64,000 nt of DNA, taken from assembly GCF_011075055.1 (NCBI RefSeq), contig NC_058138.1, positions 23,405,568 to 23,469,567 on the forward strand, read 5' to 3'. This DNA comes from Mangifera indica. Taxonomy: Eukaryota > Streptophyta > Magnoliopsida > Sapindales > Anacardiaceae. Below are positions 9,900 to 22,340 of this stretch, one piece after another. Position 1 is the first letter of the stretch. The number at the start of each line of letters is the position of its first letter. A program made the position numbers and the translations under genes. The notes under the pieces were generated by a model that saw only the letters and a program-made list of their open reading frames with translations, did no database searches and was not told where the DNA came from.

Positions 9900-12440
9900 T
9901 TATTCTTCACTTCTAGTTTTATGGCACATACACAATTAAGGCATATTAAACAGAAGAGTTAATAATTAATGTGGTAAATAGAGTAAGAGATAAACAATAA
10001 AAAATGACAAAAATTGGATAAACAGGAAGACCTACAAGAGATAGATGAAGATGAAATAAGACTATCAATCCATTAATATATTACTGTAGCAGTTGGTTGT
10101 TATGTATCATAGGGTTGTCTTACAACAACAATGATTTAATTGTTGAGAGAAACTCTTCACAATGGTCATAAATCTCTTAAAAAACTCTCAAGATTATGCA
10201 TGGTTCACTTTCACTGTTGCCAATTATTATGAAGAAAAAATATAGACAATTAAGACATATTTAATAGAAGAGTTGATAATTAATATGGTAAATAAAGTGA
10301 CAGACAAACAATAAAAAATGACAAAAATTAAATGAACAGGGAAGACCTGTAAAAGATAGATAAAGATGAAATAAGACTGTCAATTTATTAATATATTATC
10401 GTAGTGGTTGGTTGTCATGCATTATAGAGTTGTCTTACAACAACAATGATTTAATTATTAGGAGCAACTTTTCACAGTGATCATAAATCTCTTAAAAAAC
10501 TCTCAACATTATACATGATTCATGTTCATTGCAACCAATTATTATGAAAGAAAATATAAACAATTAATGCATATATAACAGAAAAGTTGATAATTAATAT
10601 GGTAAATAAAGTGAGACAAGTAATAAAAAATGACAAACTGAATGAACAGGAAAACCTACAGGAGATAGATGAAAATGAAATAAGATTGTAAATCCATTAA
10701 TATATTATCATAGTGGTTGGTTGTCATGCATCATAGAGCTATCTTACAGCAACAATGATTTAATTGATAGGAGCAACTCTTCACGATGGTCATAAATCCC
10801 TTAAAAAGCTCTTAACATTATGCATGATTCACGTTTACTGCAACCAATTATTATGAAGAAAAAATATAGACAATTAATGCATATTTAACAAAAGAGTTGA
10901 TAATTAATATGATAAATAAAGTGAGAGAAACAATAAAAAATGGCAAAAACTGAATAACAGGGAAAACCTGTAGAAGATAGATAAAGATGAAATAAGATTG
11001 TCAACCCATTAATATATTATTGTAGTGGTTGGTTGTCATGCATCATAGAGTTGTCTTATAACAACAGTGATTTAATTGTTGAGAGCAATTCTTCATAGTG
11101 GGCATAAATCTCTTAAAAAACTCTCAAGATCATATGTGATTCACTTTCAATGTAACCAATTATTATGAAGAAAAAATATAAACAATTCATGTATATTTAA
11201 TAGAAGAGTTAATAATTAATATGATGAATAGAGTGATAGACAGACAATAAAAAATGACAAAAATTGAATGAATAAGAAAGACCTATAGAAGATAGATAAA
11301 GATGAAATAAGACTATCAATCCATTAATATATTATCGCAACGATTGATTTTCGTGCATCATAAAGTTGTCTTATAATAATAATGATATAATTATTGAGTG
11401 CAACTCTTCACGGTGGTCATAAATCCCTTAAAAAACTCTCAAGATCATGCATTGTTCATGTTCACTGTAACCAATTATTATGAAGAAAAAAATATAGACA
11501 ATTAATGCATATTTAATAGAAGAGTTGATAATTAATATGGTAAATCGAGTGATAGACAGACAATAAAAAATGACAAAAATTGAATGAACAGGAAGACCTA
11601 CAGGAGATAGATGAAGATGAAATAAGATTGTCAATCCATTAATAAATTATCGTAGTGGTTGGTTGTTATGTATCATAGAGTTGTTTTATAACAACAATGA
11701 TTTAATTGTTAAGAGCAACTCTTCACAGTAGTCATAAATCCTTTAAAAAATTTTCAACATCATGCGTAGTTCACGTTCACTGCAACTAATTACTATGAAG
11801 AAAAAATATAGATAATCAATACATATTTAAGAGAAGAGTTGATAATTAATATGATAAATAGAGTGATAGACAAACAATTAAAAATAACAAAAATTGAATG
11901 AATAGGGAAGATCTATAAAAAATAGATGAAGATGAAATAACGATGTCAATCTATTAATAAATTATCACAGTGGTTGGTTGTCATGTATCATAGAACAGTC
12001 TTACAACAACAACGTTTTAATTGTTAAGAGCAACTCTTCACAGTGATCATAAATCCTTTAAAAAATTCTCAACATCATGCGTGGTTCACGTTCATTACAA
12101 CCAATTATTATAAAGAAGATATATAGACAATTAATGCATATTTAACAAAAGAGTTGATAACTAAGATGGCAAATAGAGTGACTGACAAGCAATAAAAAAT
12201 GACAAAAATTGAATTAATAGGAAAACCATGCAAGAGATGGATGAAGATGAAATAAGATTGTCAATCTATTAATATATTATCATAGTGGTTAGTTGTCATG
12301 CATCATAGAGTTATTTTATAATAACAATAATTTAATTGTTAAGAGTAACTTTTTACAGTTATCATAAATCAGTTAGAAAACTCTCAAAATCATACATAAT
12401 TGACATTCACTGCAATCAATTATTATGAAGAAAAAATAAA
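9900..12440. repeat. Tandem array of a ~315 bp satellite
   Basis: The phrase GTTGATAATTAATATGGTAAAT recurs, allowing for substitutions, near 9957, 10270, 10582, 10896, 11210, 11522, 11838 and 12152, a period of about 312-316 bases and about eight copies. Each unit also holds GATAGATGAAGATGAAATAAGA, a GGTTGGTTGTCATGCATCATAGAG block and AACCAATTATTATGAAGAAAAAATA. Copies look roughly 85-90% alike. No open frame is kept between units. Related single remnants of one end lie near 50115-50240 and 53355-53480. Confidence 0.92.
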
Positions 12441-13327
12441 GCCTTATTAATGAAAAAGTATTATCTGTTATGGGAAATTTTTTATTGAGGACAAATGGGC
12501 CCGTCTCATTTTATGTATATATGGTTTAACTTTCCAAATGGGTTCTAATTAGTAAGAGTATACTTTGCCGTCTAATTGATACAAAGTAATAATAAGGCCT
12601 AATAAAAGAATGAAAATCTTAATTTTACTAGTCTTTATTTTTGGCTTTACAATGAAAATCTCAAACCAAAAACTTTCCGATTTGATAAATTCAAACTCAA
12701 ATATTGTTTTGATATTATTAAGTTTAAATTTGAGTCAAACACTATTCGATTAACTCAATTTAATGATGAAAAGTACTTTATTAAAATATTAATAAGAAGT
12801 TTGAAATGTTGAAATGCACAAGCACATGAGGGATACAATACAAGAAATCAGGCTGCTTGCATGATGGAACATATATTTTGGATGATAGTGATTAAGAATA
12901 GATTAAGTTATTCTTACACAAATTAGTTAAAATTTTGATTCTCTTTTTTGATGAATCCAAGATAGATTGAAACCGAAGACCCTCATCATGTAAAAAAAGT
13001 GTATGGAAATCTAAACCCCAAGGGTAGGTGCGTTTGAGATGGATGTTGGATGCTGCCTGGGCAATTCCAAATTCTTAAAAGAAATATCCAGAGAAAGAGG
13101 GAGGAGGCTTATGCAAAAGAGTGAACTAAGATTTAGAGCACCGATAGTCATTTCTTCACCTGATAATCTTCATCATTTATAGTGAAACATTTTTCCAAGT
13201 ACTACTATGAGTTTTTCAGATTTCCTCCCTCTCTTCTTTTCTTCTTCAATGATCCTTATGCCCAATTACTTTTGTGTCTTTCACTTGTGTTGGTTGGCAA
13301 TCATAAAGTTAAATGAATTTATTCTGG
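12441..13327. repeat. Flank paralogous to 43540-44128
   Basis: From about 12960 this matches 43730-44128: AAATCTAAACCCCAAGGGTAGGTGC, GCAAAAGAGTGAA, TTCTTCACCTGATAATCTTC and TTCTTCAATGATCCT are shared. It is the 3' flank of a DUF247 unit; the gene itself is gone here, the block running straight into a retroelement at 13333. Confidence 0.8.
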
Positions 13328-13332
13328 TTGTC

Positions 13333-13422
13333 CGTTAGGTCCCAATCGAAGCTTAATAAAATAGAGTTCAGCTTAGGGTGAGAACAACCCAAAATATTAT
13401 TTCAAAAAATCAAGCTGTCAGT
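13333..13422. repeat. Left arm of ~90 bp inverted repeat
   Basis: Reads GTTAGGTCCCAATCGAAGC.. through AAAAAATCAAGCTGTCAGT. Its reverse complement is found at 16505-16551 continued at 18148-18190 once the hAT element is removed, with only a handful of mismatches. Confidence 0.85.
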
Positions 13423-13789
13423 ACATCTGCTGAAAGGAGTTTAAATAAAAAAAAAGAACATAACAACTTTTTCCACTACCTAAATTATTTCCCTAGGTAT
13501 TAGGACCCTAACTGCTATTTAGCAGAATTATTTAAAAAAAATGCTAGACCCCATTACTTCTCCCACTACTGAAGTGCGTTTTTGTGTATGTTGCATGGCA
13601 ACTGCTGGACCCCACTACTTTGCCCACTACTGAAGTGCGTTTTTTGTGCATGTTGCATGGCTCATGCAACGCACCACGTCGTGTAATCCATGGCCGAATA
13701 TTTTGGACTTTTCTATGGCACTTGCACAAACCTTCTGAGTTTATCATTGTCCCCTTTCCGCGGAACCTTGTCCTCAAGGTTCAGAAAGC

Positions 13790-16500
13790 GAGTCTACAGG
13801 TCCTGCGAATTTTCCCAAGTAGTATCTTCAACGGAAAGACATTTCCACTTAACTAAACTTTCTTCCACAAATTTAGAGCCACGTTTTATCCAACGTGTAT
13901 CCAATGTGGTTTTGAGCTCCAAGATGAAGTCACCATCGGGGGAAATAGGCAGCATTTCAGAACTGATATCATAAGTATCACCCACGTGTTTCTTGAGCAT
14001 GGACACATGAAAAACCGGATGTATATGAGAGCATGGAGGAAGCTTGAGCTTGTAGGCTAAATTGCCAATTCGTTCTTCCACCAGATATGACCCGTAAAAT
14101 CGACTTGCAAGTTTCTGATAGGCCCATTTAAACACTGATTATTGATGATAGGGATGAAGCTTGAGAAAGACCAAATCGTCGACCTGAAACTCGACATCTC
14201 TGCGCTTCGAATCAATCTGTTGCTTCATTCGATTATTGGCAGCATGCAAATTATCCTTGAGCTGCTTTAGTAAATCATCTGGGGCAACCAGGTTTTGATC
14301 CACTTCATGTACTGAACAGGTTCCTTCTTGATATGGTGGAATTGTTGGTGATGGTCGACCGTAAAGGGCTTAAAAAGGAGTCATTCCAATGGAGGAATGA
14401 TAGGTGGTGTTGTACCAAAATTCAGCCCAAAGCAAGAAGGAAAACCATTTTCGTGGTTGATGATAAACAAAACACCTAAGGTATTGTTCTACACAATAGT
14501 TTACTACTTCAAACTGGTCGTCGGTTTGAGGGTGGTAGGTTGAGCTCATCTTCAATTGTGTGTCAGATAGTTTAAAAAATTTCTGCCAGAAATGACTAAG
14601 GAAAACAGGGTCTCGATCATTAATGATAGACCGTGGCATTCCATGTAGTTTAACAACTCCTTCAACGAATTTCTCGACAACTATCTTCGCGGTATATGAA
14701 TGGGACAAGACTAAAAAATGTGCTGATTTGCTTAATCTATCAACAACAACCAGAATAACTTGCTTGCCATTTGAAGGTGGAAGTTCGTCGATAAAGTCTA
14801 TAGTGATATCATCCCATACTTGACATGGGATCAATAGTGGTTGTAGGAGTCCGACGGGTGACAAGGTGTCAGCCTTAACGCGTTGGCATATTTGGCAAGA
14901 AGCAACATATTCCTTCACTGTTTTGTACATGGCAGGCCAATAAAATTGCTGAGCTAATTTTTTATATGTGCGAAGTACACCCGAATGGCCTACCCAGGTG
15001 GAATCATGAAACTCTTGCAATAATTATTGGATGACATCTAAATGGGGAGGAAGGACAACCCGATTATGAAAATAAACCAAATTATTGTGCCATACGTAAG
15101 GACTGTCTGGTTTGTCTTGTGCTTGCTAACGGAGTCTTTACATGTAAGGATGGGTTTTAGCTTCAGTCTTGATGGTGTCCCATATGTGAGCTCGAGAAAC
15201 GGTGAGAGCATCAAGGCTTGGGCTACCCACTACGCGTGATAAGGTGTCAACTGCGTGGTTTTCCTTGCCTGGTGTAAATGTGATTTCATAGTCATAGCTA
15301 AGCGATTTAGAAACCCAATTTTCTTGCTCTGGTGTCGCAATACGTTGTTCGAGTAGGTACTTGAGGCTTTGGTGGTCTGTTTTGATGTGAAACTTTCGGC
15401 CCAACAGGTAAGGTCTCCACGTTTGTACTGCTTAGATGATTGCTAGCATCTCTTTGGCATAGGTGGACCAAAACCGTTTAGTGGTTCCCAATGTTCTGCT
15501 CATGAAAGCAATAGGTTTCCCTTGTTGAGTGAGAACTGCCCTTATGCCATCGTCGAATGCTTCCACTTCAATAATAAAGGGTTCATTGAAGTTTGGCATG
15601 GCTAGTGTTGGAGTTGTAGTCATGACTTGTTTAAGATTCTGAAATGCATGTTCCGCTTCATCTGTCCACCTGAATTGCCCCTTTTTTAAGAGATTAGTGA
15701 GAGGCCGAGTGATGACACCATAATTATGAACGAACTTTTGGTAGTAATCTGTAAGGCCTAAAAATCTACGTAACTCAGAGACATTAGTAGGCCTAGGCCA
15801 ATTCAGCATAGCTTGTATTTTACTTTGATCCACTTTAACTCCTTGTGGAGTCATAATATGACCCAAGTATTCCAACTCTTGTTGACCAAAAACACAATTG
15901 CTCAATTTAATATAAAACTGATGTTGTCTTAATATTTCGCAAGCTTTCTAAACATTTTCAAGGTGCAGATTCCAATTCGGGCTATATATTAAAATGTCAT
16001 TAAAGAAAACTAGTACAAATTTTCAAAGATAAGGACGAAATATGGAATTCATAACTGCTTGGAAGGTAGATGGGGCATTGCAAAGTCCGAAAGGCATAAC
16101 TAAATATTCATAATGACCATTGTGAGTACGAAACACTGTTTTGAGGATATATGGATGATGAATTCGTATCTGATGGAATCCCGCCTGTAAATCAAGTTTG
16201 GTGAAATAGGAAGCCCCATGAAGTTTATCAAGCATATCATCCACAGTAGGAATAGGAAATCGATCCTTAATGGTCACTTCATTAAGTGCTTGATAGTCCG
16301 TGCAAAATCGCCATGTCCTATCTTTTTTTTTTACCAACAAGACCGGGGATGAAAAAGGACTAGTACTAGGTCGTATAAGTCCTAACTGTAACATGTTTTG
16401 AACCTGTTTTTCAATTTTAGCCTTTTGAAAGTAAGCATACCTATATGGTCTTATGTTAATGGGTTCGGTCCCTTCTTTCAGGTTAATGTGATGATCTACT
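13790..16500 (-). pseudogene. Ty3/gypsy chromovirus pol remnant (RT, RNase H, integrase, chromodomain)
   Basis: One reading frame on the minus strand runs from RT to chromodomain. [34 protein letters not shown] and [14 protein letters not shown] (16394-16023), then FFNDILIYS where the usual FxDD has Asn for the first Asp. RNase H: RWTDEAEHAFQNLK and FHIKTDHQSLKYLLEQ (15905-15138). Integrase: zinc finger GHSGVLRT..CQICQR, then the D, D, E positions in TIDFIDELP, INDRDP and QTDDQFEVV (15020-14370). Chromodomain end: HPVFHVSMLKKHVGD to DTTWENSQDL (14135-13794). About eight in-frame stops (including 16023, 15432, 15138, 14370) but no frameshift seen. Gag and protease are missing; the frame is cut at the inverted-repeat arm. 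Dead copy. Confidence 0.93.
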
Positions 16501-16551
16501 GTCGAACTGGCAGCTCAATTTTTTGAAATAATATTCTGGATTGTTCTCACC

Positions 16552-18139
16552 ATGGTTTTAAAAATCGGACCGGACCGGACCGGACCGGACCGGCCGGTTG
16601 GACTGGTTGATTCGTGAATCGGCACTGTAGCCAGGTTTGGTTGAATGCAAAACCGTTTTTGAAAGGAAATCGGATTGGACCGCTGTTGAACCGCTGGTTC
16701 TCGACTGAACCGCGGTCCAACCCGGTCCACTGTAGAAACCGGTTCAAGGCTGTTGCAGATGCAAAATAAAACACTGTTTTTCTTCTTTTTCTCTTCCCTT
16801 GCAGTGCACGCGACGCAGTCCTCAATTGTTGCAGCCGACGGATTTCCTGTTCCTTGCCGACGACGGTTTAAATACGGCTGCCGACGACGACGCTGCCGAC
16901 GACGACGCTGCCAACGACGACTCTGCATCATAGGGGCATTCATGCTGCTCAATAGAAAGAAAAACTTATTATTGCTTTGACCCATATATAGAAACAAAAC
17001 ATTAGATTGGTAGGATTTACATTGAAAGAAAGAAAGTAGAAAACCTGATCTGCAAAGCTCATGTACGTAAGATTCTAGCACGCTCATATTTGGTCATAAA
17101 TTTCTATGTTTTCCCAGCTGCATTTTCTGTTCATCTTCTTCTTTTTCTCGGCTTCAATAGGCTCTTCTGTAACAAATTAAAAAGTGAAACTAAAGTTCCA
17201 TCGCTGAAATAGTCATAAACATGCACACTGTTGTAATATTGTGTTTTATTATGAACAGTAAAGATAATTACAACTTTGACACCATCTAATATTTAAGCCA
17301 TACCATCAAAACAACTGCATATCAATTATAAGAAACTACACATCTAAGGGAAACTTCTTTCTGTGAAATGAAAAAAATGATAATTTTACATAAATATATC
17401 AGAACTCACCATGGCTAATATCTCCTCGGTTCTTAAAAAACATAGCATATCAAAGTGAAGAATTGAAACACTTATTCGTATAAATAAGAAATGTATATTA
17501 CAGTGAAAGAGATAACTAACTCTATATCCATATCACTGTAATTATCGTCGGCCACGGTTGATTCTCAATTTTGTTTTTTGTGGTGGACCTAAAGTTACAT
17601 AAATATATCAGAAGCGATGACAGGATCTTTTATCATTAGTGATAATGAAGAATGAGTAATTATTCATTTATTAAACTTTATATTAAACAAATTATATTTT
17701 TGATATGTTTTGTTAAATGTTGAATTGAATATTATTTGTTTCATAATGGTTATGTTGATTGGTTGATTTTATATTTTATTTAATGCATATATTAGATTTT
17801 TGATTTGTTTTAGTGTTCAATAATTAATAGTGTATGTGTTTGTAGAATTGGATTTGTTTTATGTATATGTTTTGTTTTGATGCAAAATTAATTGTTATTA
17901 CTTATTATATTTATGTTCAATAATACATATATTTTGTTAATTGTGAACATTAAAAAGTACGCACAATATAAAATTTACTGTATAAAGTATATGTAATTAC
18001 TAATTAAACATAATTTTTTTAGGTTTTTACACAAAACCGGTTCAAACGGTCCAATCGACCGGTTCAAACGGTTCAACCGGTCCGACCGAAACCAGTACTT
18101 AAAACGATTTTTATTTCAGTCCGGTTTTGAAAACCTTGG
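16552..18139. mobile_element. Non-autonomous hAT-type element
   Basis: A 1588 bp insert inside the right inverted-repeat arm, flanked by an exact 8 bp duplication TTCTCACC (16544-16551 and 18140-18147). Left end ATGGTTTTAAAAATCGGACC; right end on the other strand CCAAGGTTTTCAAAACCGGAC, a short imperfect inverted repeat. Subterminal regions are dense in CCGGTT/GGACCGG words on both sides. The interior has a CGACGACG microsatellite (16856-16920) and AT-rich DNA but no transposase frame. The 8 bp duplication and GGTTTTnAAAACCGG ends fit hAT MITE-like elements. Confidence 0.88.
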
Positions 18140-18337
18140 TTCTCACCCTAAGCTAAACTTTATTTTATTAAGCTTTGATTGGGACCTAACAGTAGTATTA
18201 GAGCCATCACCATGTCTTCCAGTTGTAATCATGCGGTACGGGTGGTAACGCCGGCATTACAGTGCTCGCCCGGGGCTAGCAGGGAGTTAGCACACAACCA
18301 GCCCACGTGGGCGCCGAGGCTGCGGAGTGTGGTGGTA

Positions 18338-18478
18338 TGTTAGAATCCCAAGTGCAAGGTACAGAACTTGGATCCCACATTAGAAAGTATGAGCAACTAG
18401 TGTGGGGTTTATATAGCCTTAGACTCTCCCATCTCAATAGCTAGCTTTTGAGGTATGATTTTCCTAAGGTTCGTATCA
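18338..18478 (+). repeat. LTR-like terminal segment
   Basis: Starts TGTTAGAATCCCA and ends GTTCGTATCA (TG..CA), preceded by a purine-rich GGAGTGTGGTGG that could act as a polypurine tract, and followed by the TTGTC duplication. A TTTATATAG box lies inside. It resembles the short LTRs of TRIM-type plant elements, but no second intact copy is present in this block. Confidence 0.55.
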
Positions 18479-20259
18479 TTGTCCCTTAGCTAGCTTTTAC
18501 GGCTTCAATTCATATATAGTTATTCAATCAACATATATATATACACACATGCACGTAATTGAAGAGTAAATTCATCAATGTGAATATATATAAACCGGAC
18601 CTCCTTCTGTTGTAAATATGTTGTATTGTTTATCAGTAGAACTTTGTTGGTGGTCTGGTTTTACATAGAAGAAGAGCATTCACTCATCTTTTCAAATATT
18701 ATATTTGTGACCTGCTGGAGGGAAAGGGAAGAAATCCAAGGCTTAGTCATATATCTTCTATGAAATTTCTGAAAGGCAAATGCTGATTAACTGACATGTT
18801 AAAGATCTGCAAAACCCAATTTTTCTTACCGGAAACAGAAAGAACTGACAAGAAGCAGGATAGCCTAAGAAAGAAAAAGGCCCACGGGCCATGGAAGTTT
18901 GGAAGGTATCCACATCTTATAGGTAAAACAATTACAACTGCATCAAAAAAAAAAAAAAAACCTGAGTCGAAGCCTGAGAAGTCTGTCAAATAAGAGAGAC
19001 CAAACCTGTATTTAATTTTCGTAATGTGATTTGTAAGGTTAGAACAAAGCTAAGCTGGCTTAAATTCATTCGGTCAAATTTAAAATAAACAAATATAACT
19101 CAAACTTAAGATATGGTTTTAAAAATTATTATCATATGATTTGATATTAATTTTTTAATTTAAAATTATTTAATTATATAATAATATATTATTATTTATA
19201 CATATAATTTTATTAAAAGATTAAACATATTCATAAATAGTGAGATGAGCCATTAAAATTTCTCTCACTAAACATAAGACAATAAAAAGAGTAATATGAT
19301 ATATACTTATTTTAAGTATACAAATAAATATATACGTATATATATTACCATATAATTAAATATTAATTTAAAAATCACCCATTAGTTTTAGTTCATTAAA
19401 AAAATTGGTAGTAAATAGGTAAAAATGTATATTACGATGCACAACTTTTGCAAATCTATTTTGCAGAGTGTTTATAGTTTTTGTTAAGAATTAACGGTGA
19501 GGATAAGAAAATTACAGCTGTAGACACGCTATTACAATTACAGTTCATTCTTTCTCGTTACAGTAAATTACAATTTATGATTATTAACAAAACTTCTGCA
19601 ATATAAAACATTCAGCGTGAAGCGTTTAACAACACTAATATAAATTTCTCTTAAAAAATAGAAAGGAAATTATGATGAAATAATTCCATAATATTCCCTA
19701 AAAATAATTTATCAAAATTTTAAGTATGATCCCTATCTAAAATATCAAAAAGTACAATGAACATAGTATAGAAATCATTAAGGGATATTGAAATTTTTAC
19801 CACTATTTTATTCCGTATATACAAAATTGTCACCTATCCTAAAGCTTTCACAAATATACCACAACAGTACTCACTTTCCCCAAAATACCCCTCTTCAATA
19901 TTTCATGCATAAATTCTCTCTCTTTTGTTCTGTAATTTTTTTTTCTCTTCTTCCTCTTCTTCCAAAGTGATAAAAGAATCACTCCCACTTTTTCCTCATC
20001 TTCAAAAATAAAAACAAGAAGAAAAAACTGAATTCTTCATATTAAGAATTTTTCAAAGTAAAGATTTTAAAAAAAAAGAATAACCTATAAAAACTCAAAC
20101 ATATCTACTGTATATATCTTGTAGAAAATGATGATCGGAGAAGAAGATGTAGTAGTATTTAACTGAAGAAAGATAAAAAATTGACGTTTAAAGATTTAAG
20201 TGAAAAACAAAAAATTAAACATTTAACTGAAAAAAAAAACGCTTTTTTGTTATTTTTGA

Positions 20260-20382
20260 AGGTTGGCGTAACGCCAACCCTTGGCGTTACGCCAACCCAT
20301 ATTTAAAAAATAGGCAAAGGGTTGGCGTACGCCAACCGATAAAATATTAAAAAGCAGGGGAAGGGTTAGCGCACGCCAACCC
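20260..20382. repeat. Cluster of GTTGGCGT-ACGCCAAC palindromes
   Basis: Perfect or near-perfect hairpin-forming copies: GGTTGGCGTAACGCCAACC (20261), TTGGCGTTACGCCAA (20281), GGTTGGCGTACGCCAACC (20320) and a degenerate copy at 20364. More occur at 20998-21025, 21567-21594, 21675-21692 and 22365-22420, all inside the same MULE. Confidence 0.85.
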
Positions 20383-20419
20383 ATAAATATTAAAGCAATA
20401 TTAAAGCAGGAGAAGAGTT

Positions 20420-21026
20420 GGCGTGCAATATAATAATATTATATTATATTATAATAATTTTATAATATAATAATATTATTATATATATTATACCACAACA
20501 GTATAATATATAATATATTATATTATATATATACTTTTATAATAATATATATAATATTTTATATTATAATATTTAATATAATATAATATTATATAATATT
20601 TTATATTATAATATATAATATATTATATACTATTAATAATATATATAATATAATAATATTATTATAATATATAATATTAATATTATATATATAATATATT
20701 TTATATATTATATTATATTTTTAATTAGAATATTATAATTATATTATATTATTATATATTATAATATATAATATTATATAATATAATATATGTATATATT
20801 ATTTGCCATTTTATATAATATATACTATATTTTATTTTATTTCATAAAAGGGTGCGTATGTCAATGCTTGCATTTTATCTTTTATAAAGAGATGGGACCC
20901 ATATCAATAAAAAGGTTACAGTATTATATTATAATATAATATATACATAATATATAAACCAAGGATGTCATTTTATATATATAATATATAAACCAAAGGT
21001 TGGCGGCATCGCCAACCCTTGGCGTC

Positions 21027-21099
<73 letters not shown>

Positions 21100-21133
21100 T
21101 TATAATATTATATATATATATATATTAATATTA

Positions 21134-21223
<90 letters not shown>

Positions 21224-21228
21224 TTATA

Positions 21229-21284
<56 letters not shown>

Positions 21285-22340
21285 TTATAATATTTTATAT
21301 ATAATATAATATTAATTTATATTTCTATCAAATTTCAAATTAATTTAACAAATTAAAATGGTGAAAACTGTTAGATTTTACGCCAATCCCTGAATTTAAA
21401 TATATCATAATATTATAATCTAATATTAATATATTATAATATAATATTATATATTATAATATATAATATGTATTAATATATATTAATATATTATTATATA
21501 TTATATTATTATATATAATATATTATAATATATAATTATATATATTATATATATAATATATAAACCAAGGGTTGGCGATGTCGCCAACCCTTGGTCAAAA
21601 TAAAAAAAAAAAGGGAGCTGGGGGCAAATGGTGGGACAAGGGAGCTGGGGAAATTAAAAAAAAAAAAAGAAAAAGTTGGCGTTAACGCCAAGCTATATTT
21701 GCTATCACTCTTTGGTTTTTTTGAATGGTAGGCCCACCTTTAATCCTTCCAGAGATTTATGACAGAAGCATCAGGATTCTCTGCAAGAAAATATTGCAGA
21801 GAATAAAATATATATAATATATTATATTAATATAATGTATATATTATATTAATAATGTAAATAATAATATTATATGTATATTACATAATAAGATTATGTA
21901 ATATATTATATAATTATAATTATATTATATATAATATATTATAATATATAATAAAATATATATAATATTTTAAATTGCAAATATATAATAAAATATATTA
22001 TATAAAATATAATATAATATAATTATATATTATAATATATTAAATATAATATATAATATTATTATAATTATATAATTAAATAATATATATTTATAATATA
22101 TAATATATATATATAATAATATATTATTATATATTATTATATTTTTTTTATTATATAATTATTATTAATATAATATATAATATATTTTAATATAATTATA
22201 AAATAATATATTATTTATATTATTATAATATATAATATAATATTATAATAATATTAAAATATAATATATATTATATAATAATAATAAAATATAATTATAA
22301 TATATAAAATTAATATAATAATATAATAATATATATTAAT
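20420..22340. repeat. AT-only core with (TA)n microsatellites
   Basis: Almost entirely A and T. Uninterrupted TA runs occur around 21030-21092, 21140-21218 and 21235-21280, separated by a repeated TTAATATTATAATATT block. Only short islands (near 20820-20920, 20998-21025, 21567-21780) contain G and C. Expect assembly uncertainty in the length of the runs. Confidence 0.9.

Larger units (their letters stand above)
13333..18478. mobile_element. Nested LTR-retroelement block with 5 bp target duplication
   Basis: Flanked by TTGTC at 13328-13332 and 18479-18483. The paralogous site near 44125 reads GGTTGTCCCTTTGCC with one copy and no insert, which fixes the outer limits. Inside, in order: an inverted repeat arm (13333-13422, starting C/TGTTAGGTCCCAATC), a minus-strand gypsy pol remnant (13790-16500), the other arm (16505-16551 plus 18148-18190, split by a hAT element), a primer-binding-like GTAGTATTAGAGCC (18192-18205), a short GC-richer spacer, and an LTR-like TGTTAGAATCCCA..GTTCGTATCA (18338-18478). 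The tail reads like the end of a plus-strand LTR element, while the pol reads minus, so it is composite. Confidence 0.75.

Noticed and set aside
9900..12440. CRISPR-like or centromeric array
   Set aside because: The unit is ~315 bases with no repeat/spacer organisation, this is a plant nuclear sequence, and eight copies are too few to call centromeric.
16515..17087. 190-codon minus-strand frame with Arg-rich RRRQRRRRQ stretch
   Set aside because: It lies inside the hAT element and crosses its boundary; the Arg run is a CGACGACG microsatellite.
18220..18330. Possible 5S rRNA-like segment (a Cassandra-type TRIM) in the GC-richer spacer
   Set aside because: The words GCCCGGGGCTAGCAGG and GGTAACGCC superficially suggest it, but the conserved internal promoter boxes of plant 5S rRNA are not there.
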